Assembly (NCBI RefSeq): GCF_012489685.1
Contig: NC_080044.1
Coordinates: 55,171,507-55,235,506 of the forward strand
Direction: 5' to 3'
DNA: 64,000 nt
Source: Lotus japonicus
Taxonomy: Eukaryota > Streptophyta > Magnoliopsida > Fabales > Fabaceae
Part shown: one piece after another, positions 55,556-64,000 of the stretch
Position numbering within the stretch: the first letter of the stretch is position 1
How the letters are laid out: each line of letters begins with the position of its first letter
Program-made: the position numbers and the translations under genes
The notes under the pieces: model-generated
What the model saw: the letters and a program-made list of their open reading frames with translations, nothing else
The model's database searches: none
Told to the model about the DNA's origin: nothing

Positions 55556-57592
55556 ATGAACCTAAATCATCTCCAGCCTCAATCTTCACATTTTCTCTTC
55601 AATATGGCTATTCCAATATTTCTTATTCCATTTTTCTATTTATCCTTTTAATAAAACGTTGTTGTTTATGCCCAGCCGGCCGAATGTAAACCCATGAGGT
55701 GCAGACCTTTACCCAACCTTATAAAATACCCCTTTTGGACCGCTGAGCAACCAAAACATTGCGGTCATCCTTCCTTCCAGCTAAACTGTCAATAGGACTT
55801 GGTGACCATGGTGATCATCGACGGAGCTACCTTGAAAGAAGCTTTTAATGTAGTAGTTACAAGGAAATTATCCCTGAGTTATGTTCTCGAGAAAGGATTT
55901 GAGGGTCACTCCGGTGTGGACGAAGAGAAATGTGACAGTTGCAGTGACTCAAACTCTGGCGGGGCATGTAGTTTCAACAACAATCTAAACCAATTTGATT
56001 GTCTCTGCGAAGGACAATATGATGGCCACGTTTGCAGCAAGGCGGCAGGATTACCGAAAACACTCGGTCGTTACAAATCAGAACAATTCCGTGTTGTTAC
56101 CGGTGTTACAGCTGTAACAATCGTAGCGGTGGTCATATGTGCAGTTTGGTGGTTAATGCACAAGTCAGGATGCCAAGAAGATATTGAGGAGAAGTCGGTG
56201 ATTGAAAGAAATCATGACAATGAAGATGACACACCACATCTTATGGATCTAAGCGCAAAAAGATGGACATGGTCAGATATCGAGAAGATTACCAACAACC
56301 GTAGTTCTAAGCTAGGATAAGGCGGTTTTGGTGATGTGTACAGAGGAGTGCTCAATGATTGTGATGTAGCAGTCAAGATATTGAGAGAATCCAGAAAAGA
56401 TCATGGAGAATTCATAAATGAGGCCGAGAGCATGATCAAAACATCACACAAGTCACAAGAACGTTGTGAATCTTTTGGGATACTACTTTGATGGCTCCAT
56501 GAGAGCTCTTATATTTGAGTTTTTTCCCGGAGGTTCCCTTGACCAGTTTATCTTCATAGATGGACCATCAGCTAAATCACCCTTGAGCATGGATGATTTA
56601 TATAAAATCACAATGGGAGTTGCTCGTGGTTTGGATTGCCTACATTCAGGGTGCAATGCTCAGGGCCGTCTCAACCCTTAGGCTAGTAGAGCCCTCGCTT
56701 TAGGCCCCCAAATTTTTTAGGCCCCAATTTTTTTTAAAAAAAACTAGTATATATTTCAAAGGAAATTATCCAAGAATAGACCAATTAAATAGCATATTGA
56801 GTGCCTAAAAGAATAGATCTATTAAGTGAAACATTTATTTTAAATTAAATTCAATTTATTGTGTATTTTGAATTGATAATAAGTAGAGGAGGAGTGTGAC
56901 TTTTCATTTAATCTCTTTGAATTATTCTTCTTCTACCCTCTCCAATTCTTCATCTACCTCTTGTATAGTGATATTTTTGGATTTCTTTTGAACATTGGGA
57001 AAATAAGGTCATTTGTTAATGAAAAGTTAAAAGAATACTGTTAAAATCATGAACTTTCATTAAAACATAATGAAAACTCAGATATTGATGGACTAGATTT
57101 ATTTATAGAATTAAACATCTTAAAAGAAATTATACATGTAGAAATGATACACCAATTGACATACTTAATTATGTAAAAGGAATTGATTCTTTCCCAAATG
57201 CATACATTTTTTTTTTGAATTTTCCCAAATGCATACATTACTTATAGAACAATGTTAACAATTCCTATAAGTGTTGCTTCTGCGGAACGTAATTTTTCAA
57301 AATTAAAATTAATAAAATCATATTTAAGATAAAAAATGTCTCAACAAAGATTAAATTGGTTGGTTTTATTCTATTGAATGTTTTTTAAAAGAAATCAATT
57401 ATGATAATTTAATAAACAATTTTCATCTCAAAAAGCCCGAAAAATAAATTTTATTTAAATTATTTATTTAAAAAATTAATTTTCTAAAGGCTCAATCTTA
57501 GAGTTCGCTTTAGGCCTTAATATTGGTTGAGACGGCCTGACAATGCTAAAATTGTGCATTTGGATATTAAACCAGAAAATATCCTTGAGTTG
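55556..57592 (+). pseudogene. LRK10L-type receptor-like kinase (WAK-related), disrupted
   Basis: One frame from ATG 55556: signal-peptide-like MAIPIFLIPFFYLSF, two TAA codons, then AQPAECKPMRC and YPFW...PKHCGHPSFQLNC (GUB_WAK_bind start), TAG, most of the ectodomain deleted, then KLSLSYVLEKGFEG and CDSCSDSNSGGACSF (WAK_assoc), a transmembrane helix TGVTAVTIVAVVICAVWWLM, and RWTWSDIEKITNN. The kinase starts KLG, then TAA in the Gly-loop (GGFGDVYRGVL), AVKIL and EFINEAESM. A 1-bp slip near 56455 precedes NVVNLLGYYFDGS and FEFFPGGSLDQFI. An hAT element (56661-57539) splits HSGCNA from KIVHLDIKPENIL. Similarity ends at ~57592. Family role: membrane kinase in defence/wall signalling. Non-functional. 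Confidence 0.88.
56661..57539. mobile_element. hAT element, internally deleted
   Basis: The ends cagggccgtctcaacc and ggttgagacggcctg are inverted repeats. Flanks gcaatgct (56653-56660) and acaatgct (57540-57547) form an 8-bp TSD with one mismatch. The interior keeps a decayed hAT dimerisation-domain piece (IPISVASAERNFSKLKLIKS at ~57262-57325, plus strand), so it derives from a full hAT rather than an unrelated MITE. Confidence 0.92.
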
Positions 57593-57593
57593 A

Positions 57594-58370
57594 AGACAGT
57601 GTATCATACAGGATTCAGAGGTTGCAAGAATGCAAGGTCATCTGTGCATAAACTTCATCAGTCTCAGCATCAGCCTGAATCCAAAACAAACAATCGGATT
57701 ATTAAAGGCAAAGAAGGTGCAAGAATCACAGAATGGCAAAAATTGGAACAAAAGGAAACCAAAGAAGTAAAAGAAAGCCATACATGCATAGTCACATTAT
57801 GAAGTTGGCAAATCAGTTGAGGAGGTAAGCTTGGATAGTTTGGAATATGAGCATCCACTTCCTTGTTAGTTGACACAGCTACCTGAACAGAACAACAAGT
57901 GCTCAGTTAGGACATGTTGCAGATGCATAAAAAAAGAAAGAGATATTTTCAAAAAGTTAATTTTCTGGTTTCTGGGAGTTAAGTGAAGTTAATTCATGTC
58001 TGCAACAGTTCAAAACTCAAGAATTGAGCTTTTGAGCCAGTTAAGCAAAAGTAATCCCACCCTCCAAATGGGAAGCACCATGGAGACTGAGACAGGAGAA
58101 ATAATATAGCATCCACCTTACCAGAAACTGAAGATTCTTAGTTTCTTACCATTACTATATTCTTACCATGAGTAAAAGAATGTAAAACACAGTGTCCACA
58201 AGGTTGTTTTTTTTTTTAAGGGAGCAATACAATAATCTTCAATCATATTTTAGTCACCTGTTCACTGTGACCTTGTGGAAAGTACACCACGCGGCTTCCA
58301 AGTGCTGGCAAAGAGACAAGGGGGCCAGCACAAGCATGCCAAAGCTCTGAATCTAGAGCTGGCTTTTCCC
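57594..58370 (-). pseudogene. Auxin response factor (ARF6/8-like) fragment, three exons
   Basis: Minus-strand exons 58258-58370 ([32 protein letters not shown]), 57784-57882 ([32 protein letters not shown]) and 57674 to ~57594 ([14 protein letters not shown]), with proper splice borders. This is the start of the B3 DNA-binding domain of class-A ARFs. The third exon has a small insertion after MTL and is cut off at 57593, exactly where the receptor-kinase similarity ends on the other strand. The first coding exon and the B3 core are missing. Captured or translocated fragment, not functional as an ARF. Confidence 0.85.
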
Positions 58371-59704
58371 CTGCAAAATCCATCCCATTGTCATGAATAT
58401 GGAAGAGAAAAAGCTCATAGCTTGTCCCAAAGGACTAATTGATTTTGACAAACTCTAGAAAAATCCAAGATCTTAATAAAAAAACCACAAAGCAAATCCC
58501 ATAATAGGTGTATTTATTTGGCAAATGAAGCTAATTTACTTTTTCTGATCTCTAAGCTGTGTCATAAACAGGACTAAACCAGATCCCAAATGGTTGAATT
58601 TCCACATACCCCATCTCAGAAAATTAAAAGATATGAAAGCATCACTCATGTTAGATAATAACAATTTCAGTAGCTAGATACATTAACAAAAATGGCAATC
58701 ATTGAAGCTGCAATTAGCAAGAGGTAACAATTCATAATATCCAAGCAATTATGACATATTTGTCCATGTAATATAACGCTCCATAATCATGAATTAACAT
58801 AAGGAAATATACCCTTTCTTGTCTAATGTACCCTTTCTTGTCTAATGTAGTAATGTTGCACCATCCAAAGAAAAAATGGTTAGAATCACATATGATAAAT
58901 CACATGAAACTAAAAATTTGGAGCATAAGGGTGATAAAAGTTCGAATGTTATGAAAAGGCCGATTTAAAAAATATCTCTTGTGGGTAATCATCAAATGCA
59001 ATTGAAAAATCCAATAACTCGGTATTAGTTAACAGAAAAAATTCAGATCTAACATGTCAATTGAATAGAAAATGGAAAAAAATACTTTTTGATATGAGAA
59101 GGTTGATTGATATAAAAAGGTTGATTCAAATGGTTAGAATTCTTGTTTTTAGCAATTGTGCAGATTATTTGAAAGAATCATAAGCATTTATAGTAAATGA
59201 TAATGTAATCTATAATTAATGGGGACAACAAAACCAAATTATAGGAGAAACTTTTGCATTTAATAAAATTCTCTGAATTGCTGTGGGTGTGACATTTGTC
59301 AGATAATGAGGGGGTGAGAGGAGAGTGAACCTGAGTGTCACCTCATCTAATGATTTCAGATAAGGTTGTTTTTTTATAAAGTCTATAGATGAAAATGTTA
59401 ATTCCACTTTTTGAAACTTTGGAATGACTCAATTGATATTTGATATTTTATTGAAGGGTAAGCGTGTAATAAGCCATCTAATTAATTTTATTTTTGATTT
59501 TTTTTTAATCTGCAATATATCTAACATTAATCTTCGGCTCAAATTTTGATCCCACTACCTACATCTACACCAATCAGGTGTTAGCATATTAAGAAATTAA
59601 AAAAAAAAATAAACTATGATTATTTCCACCACATAATTAGTCAATTAGAGATAACATTCGATGGTGCTCTTTAATACTGATCAGATCTTTTGGGTTGAAC
59701 ATAC
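58371..59704. other. Intron-like and intergenic DNA
   Basis: Upstream of the ARF exons on the minus strand, probably captured ARF intron 1 at first. A 23-bp direct repeat (taccctttcttgtctaatg twice, ~58810-58848). No further exon recognised. Confidence 0.4.
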
Positions 59705-60057
59705 GTGATTTTATTGAGTCGTATTGGTGAGCAGTGTAGCTTTGATGGTGAAAAAAAGATGAAACAGATTGTGCTGGATAACTTTGGGAACTTGATAATT
59801 GATTATTTTATTTTAGTGTCTATCAACTTAATTTATTTTGAGATATATATTTTTTATTTTCATTTGTTAAATAGTGTGGAGCTTAGTTGCTCTTTTCAGG
59901 GACACTATGTTGATGAGATTGATCGTTTTCTAGCCGCTAACGATACTACAAATGTTGTTGTTGTTATAATGTGTGAGAAAATAAAGGAGTTTCAAGGTAT
60001 GTTTTATAACGCATTATTTACTGATTTTATGTTGTATGTATATAATAACACTTTCTA
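59705..60057 (+). pseudogene. Replication protein A-like fragment (second OB-fold)
   Basis: An open stretch with CSFDGEKKMKQIVLDNFGN, then a probable intron (~59790-59898, ending tttttcag), then GHYVDEIDRFLAANDTTNVV and VVIMCEKIKEFQG. The latter matches the W/G.Y..EI..FLA....N.VVV...KIK.F.G pattern of plant RPA1-like proteins, which bind single-stranded DNA. No start, no zinc finger. A relic. Confidence 0.55.
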
Positions 60058-60068
60058 ATATTTTCAAT

Positions 60069-60172
60069 AAGACATGTAAAAATATAAAGAACAAGGATTT
60101 AACATGTAAAAATATAAAGAATAAAGGATTTAACAAATAAAAATATAAAGAATAAGGATTTAACATGTAAAT
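60069..60172. repeat. Three ~34-bp tandem units
   Basis: Units of acatgtaaaaatataaagaa and aaggattta with small indels. Confidence 0.85.
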
Positions 60173-60189
60173 TTTTTGTTAAGAATAAT

Positions 60190-60373
60190 GAGGCTCTTTC
60201 ACTAGCATATCTTGACACCAATTTAGCACAAGGGTTTATTAGGACATTGAGTTGTCTTGTCTCATCTTGGGATCTCAGTTTTTTATTGTCCTCTAAATAA
60301 TCTAGAGGAGAGGATTGTTCTCATGATTTATTTTATCTATTAATAAAATCTCTTTGTTCTAGAAAAAAAAAAT
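60190..60373 (+). mobile_element. Probable LINE 3' tail
   Basis: Ends tattaataaaatctctttgt, tctag and an A run, the form of LINE 3' UTRs. The 5' boundary is not resolved. Confidence 0.5.
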
Positions 60374-61145
60374 GTAAAATTTTGTGAATTTTAAGAATAA
60401 TTTATTTTTTAGTAGTGCGGTTTGGTTGTTACTGTTATATTTCACTTTTATATATTTAACAATCTAATATCTAAGTTCAGTTATTTTTTTTCATCAGAAT
60501 TTTTTCAAATAATAACTAACATAATCTCAAATTGATTTAAAAGATTGTAACCAACAAAAATAGATATAAAAGATCAAATCAAGTTTCACAAATATTTAGT
60601 TATGTAAAGATCATAATTTTCTGATCACGTTTCACAATATTTACCTAAGTTTTTTAAAAATTTCTATTTCAGTTATTTTTTTAAACACTCCTTAATATCT
60701 TTGGGGGTTACTTTTATTAGATATCTTAATATTTATCTACGTTTTCCCCATAATTTTCTAATTCATATTTAATTTTTTTAAGATATACTATCTAAGATCA
60801 GTTTTTAAATTAAACAAAAATAGTTTCAAATTGAAACAAAAAAATATCTAAAATTGATTTCTAAGAACCTGGTATCACAACTATTTTTTCATAAAATTTG
60901 TTTTAAAGAAATGGAGGAGTGGTGGCCGCCCTGAGTGTCATCGTTGCTCTTGGTGTTTCCTTTGGTTTTGGCTTAGGTCTTTTGTTTTGCTTCCGTTGTT
61001 TTTATCTATTATTTTGGGAGGTTCCTTTGTTTATTTTTTTAGGGGGTTAAGTGATGTGTATTTTTGCGGATAGTTGAGGACTTTTGTTTTTGTAATCCTC
61101 ACTGTCTTTTTATCGAGCTTAGCCTCTTACCTATTATTATTATTA
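60374..61145. other. Spacer
   Basis: AT-rich. 60910-61130 is a GT-rich block ending at a (TTA)n run and looks like another retroposon 3' end. No gene. Confidence 0.3.
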
Positions 61146-61945
61146 CTAGTGTTTTTTACCCGCGCGTTGCACGGGGAATACATCTATTATATTTGATAGG
61201 TCAATTAATACATTGATCATTAAAAATATAATAAACAACTGATGAAATAGAAGAGTATGAAATGATGAGCAAAGTGGACAAAAAGTCTTAAATTAAAACC
61301 CTTGTTGCATAGATTGAACTTCGTACAACTGAATAACTAATAAAAAAATTGGTTAACCAAATCTCAAATTATGCAAAACATATTAGGGGATGTGGTTTAA
61401 TAATGGCTAATAAACAATAGCTGATTTAATCTACAATGAAAAAAAGAGAAAAGATTCTTTATGTACGTGATTATGCGAGTTCATTTTTTACACAATAAAA
61501 TAAACTAAGTTTGACCCATATCAACATGAAGTCGTTTCACATTCTTCATGAGTCTAAAGACAATAACACAAATTATAGATATGAAGAATCACCAATAAAG
61601 CATTCAGAACACATTTTAATCTTAGAAAAAAAAGAATGTACCGCGAAATTTGTTATTGTATTTGATACATTAATTAATACTTAATGAAGGTACTTTCTTG
61701 TTAAAATATATTTCTTCCCGTAGGAGAATTTAACTCCTATAATAATTTGTACAAAAAAATTAAAGTGGTCTATATTATTATGTAGTAAAAAATTAACATC
61801 AAACTATATTATATTATGTTTTTCTTGTAACAAAAAAAAAATTCCGATGAAATCTTATTAACATTTATTTTTATGTAGAAGTATATTCATGTAAAATATT
61901 CTTCCTATATATAAAAGCTTTTAGGCTCTTTCTAATATATTTAGA
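61146..61945 (-). mobile_element. Probable Helitron (3' end clear, 5' end tentative)
   Basis: The minus strand reads CCCCGTGCAACGCGCGGGT (GC-rich hairpin), AAAAAACA, CTAG, then T at 61145. This is the standard plant Helitron 3' terminus: hairpin ~10 bases before CTRR, inserted before T. Going right, the first good 5' candidate on the same strand is A|TCTAAATATATTAG at 61945. No Rep/helicase, so non-autonomous. Confidence 0.55.
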
Positions 61946-62314
61946 TCCAGCTTCTCCTTACTCTCAGGATGTCTGAAAGTCTTTTCTCAAGTCTATCTGG
62001 TGGGTAATATCGATGAAGATGATGACACCCACCATACCTTGCTTGCTTCAAGGTCGATCTCTTGTATCCTCCTCCTGCCGAAGACTTTAAGAGTAAAACT
62101 TGTCATTCCAACTTTCATCGATCGAGTTTCAGTTGCTTTTTTCTGTTGATCCAGGTGAGAAAGCTTACTAAAGCAACCTCTGCTTTTGTCTATCTCCCAA
62201 TATAAGAAGCATGTTGCTTTGCTCTTATAGTAGTACTAATGGGCGTACTTTAGAACAAATTTCTAGCGAAGGTCTTGACAGTTTGGAACTGAAAGGTTTG
62301 GTTCATTAATAATA
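61946..62314. other. Spacer
   Basis: Weakly gene-like (open, ending at a possible donor atccag|gtgaga near 62153) but no family recognised. 62306-62314 is the left 9-bp TSD of the next element. Confidence 0.35.
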
Positions 62315-63664
62315 GGCTTAATTGCACTTTTGGTCCCCCAACTATTGTCTTCCTGCGAAAATCGTCCCCAAACTTCAAAATTAGCAAAACACGTCCTCCA
62401 ACTATACATGTCGTTGCACTTTTGGTTTTCCGTCCAACTTCCGTCCAAAACTTAACAGATTGCTGGAAAATAAAATAAAAAATTCAAAAACCCAAGTATT
62501 GATTGGTTCTTCATCTTTTTCAAACTTCTTCATCATTAAATCTTATAAAACCCAGAATCTTCATCTTCATAAAACAAAACCCATAATTTTTTTTTTTATA
62601 AAAAAAATCTACAAATCCATGTTCCCCCACTTCAAAAATCCCTCTTCCCCTTCTCTCTTCTCCACCACATCCTCTTCTTGCTCCCTCACCTTTCCTCACC
62701 CACCTCCCTTCCTGCATAATTTAGTGAGTTGCATTTTTAGTCCCCCAATCTATAACCACCACTCCTCCTCCCCTCCTCATTCCTCACTTGTTTTCAACCA
62801 CCGCTTCTATTTTCTTCATCCTTCCCAAGCTTTTTCCTTTCTCCATCGTTGTTTCTGTGCAAGAGACCCACTTCCTGTATCATCAACCAAACCCACACCG
62901 TGAACCATCATTGAAGCCTCTGCCAAGCCGTGAACCATCATCAAGACCCACTCCTTCCCTCACCCCCACCTCTATTTGATGAAATCATCAACCCAAATCG
63001 CCCATCCCCCACAAAACCCAAATCGACGCCGCTTCTCACGGCAGTAGAACATGGAGCTGGAATTTGGGGCCTGTGGCTATGGTTTAGGGTTTGGTGTTTG
63101 AGGTTCCTGGTTTGAAGTCTTGGTCATTTTAGTTCCTGGTTTTGCTGTGAATGTTGGTTTGGAGATGGAAGGGGGGAAGGGATCTTTGTGAATTTTGGGT
63201 TTGATTCTCTTTTGGGAGTGTTTGCTGGGAGAAATTTGGATTTCGTAGTTGATTTGAATGTTGGGATCGGTGGGGTTGAGAAGGGATGAAGAAGATTAGA
63301 GTGTGGTGGCATGAAAGTTGTGGTGGTGCAGTGGTTGAGTGGTGGTAGTGTGGTGGTTGAGTGGAAAGAAGAAGAATAAGAAGAAGAGAGTGGGGCTGAG
63401 AAAGGGAAGAGAACGATGAAGGTGAGATGTTAGGTTGGTATTTCTGGATTTCAATTAAAATACTATTTTTTTCTCAATTTTAATTTTTCTTTATTTTTTA
63501 ATTCATTTTTAACGGAATATTCTGTTAGTTTTTAGACGGAAGTTAACGGAAAACCAATTTTGCAACCGGGTGTATAGTTGGAGGACGTGTTTTGCTAATT
63601 TTGAAGTTTGGGGACGATTTTCGCAGGAAGGCAATAGTTGGGGGACCAAAAGTGCAATTAAGCC
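62315..63664. mobile_element. Mutator-like non-autonomous element, 1350 bp, 9-bp TSD
   Basis: Terminal inverted repeats of ~145 bp start ggcttaattgcacttttggt, then cctgcgaaaatcgtccccaa and caaaacacgtcctccaacta. They are mirrored at 63523-63664 with few differences. Target duplication ttaataata at 62306-62314 and 63665-63673 is exact. The interior is CT-rich on the left and GA-rich on the right, suggesting further inverted similarity. It contains open stretches but no transposase. Confidence 0.95.
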
Positions 63665-63673
63665 TTAATAATA

Positions 63674-64000
63674 TCTAGTAGTTTCATCATGTTATTCTGC
63701 TTTTGAGCTTGTTGTACTTACCGGAGCATTTCTGCGATAAAAAAATTCAGAATAGTAAAACAGTCGTAGTATGCTCCCTTTACTTGCTCTAGTGCTCAAG
63801 TGATAGCTGAGTGCATTGTTTGCATCTGAATTATATATAAAAGACTCTTAAAAACAACTACTTAATTCTCCATTACAAAGAATATACATTACATCAGAAC
63901 CTAATTATTATTTGTCAGTGACATAAGTGTCGAAAATAATAGTAATGGAAATTTCGAATGGTGTGGATAAGGGTTAAAAGTTCAATCTCATAAGAAAGAA
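63674..64000. other. Right edge spacer
   Basis: AT-rich, no feature recognised. Confidence 0.4.

Noticed and set aside
61970..62155. Possible small ribosomal-protein-like exon (KVDLLYPPPAED)
   Set aside because: Considered RPS27-like because of 'DLLxPPAE', but the following residues do not fit and stops precede it.
62460..62903. 147-codon plus-strand ORF inside the 62315 element
   Set aside because: Ser/Pro/His/Phe-rich translation of a CT-rich tract inside a MITE; no domain.

Overview
This is a 64 kb window of AT-rich plant nuclear DNA. It has intron-bearing genes with GT/AG junctions, plant-type retrotransposons and an intact ALDH10 gene. The style of the Mutator-like ends (GGCTTAATTGCACTTTTGG), the SINEs and the gene relatives suggest a dicot, probably a papilionoid legume; that is an inference, and the species cannot be fixed from the sequence. 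Only two genes look intact: a neprosin-family (DUF239) secreted protein (19710-23699, +, 6 exons, 359 aa) and an ALDH10-type aminoaldehyde dehydrogenase (25750-29711, -, 14 exons, 503 aa). Everything else that codes is a transposon ORF or a broken gene or gene fragment.

Layout. 1-1103: right part of a Mutator-like element carrying the 5' end of an EXO70 gene, inserted in an intron of neprosin copy A, whose last three exons (1182-2530) remain open. 2.7-6.4 kb: a Stowaway-like MITE, a copia RT scrap and a 5'-truncated LINE. 6601-15116: an E2F-like (DEL/E2FE-type) pseudogene whose central intron has swollen to about 7.2 kb with a LINE tail, a MITE, a 13-copy ~70-bp satellite, a PPR gene fragment and a second LINE. 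15-19.6 kb: MITE and LINE remnants. 19.7-24.6 kb: neprosin copy B with two LINE-tail insertions in introns, followed by a complete TRIM (177-bp-class LTRs). 24.6-30.9 kb: a Mutator-type MITE, ALDH10 and an hAT MITE.

32434-51950 is a three-level nest. A Tat-lineage Ty3/gypsy element (- strand, 5-bp TSD tatct, LTRs about 98% alike) carries an antisense spliced accessory ORF. A CACTA element (36238-45318, TSD gtc) is inserted in it. A non-autonomous LTR element (36568-41872, TSD aatat, both LTRs 319 bp) is inserted in the CACTA. The CACTA body holds fragments of two host genes, pectin acetylesterase and a rhomboid-like (RBL15-type) protein.

52-64 kb: a SINE with a 24-bp TSD, two replication-protein-A-like fragments, an LRK10L-type receptor-kinase pseudogene split by an hAT element, an antisense ARF6/8-like fragment abutting it, a probable Helitron 3' end, and a 1350-bp Mutator element with a perfect 9-bp TSD.

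I found no rRNA or tRNA gene, no CRISPR array and no coherent new multi-gene system. The main interest is the nested transposons with exact boundaries and the number of captured host-gene fragments. All exon coordinates were worked out by eye.
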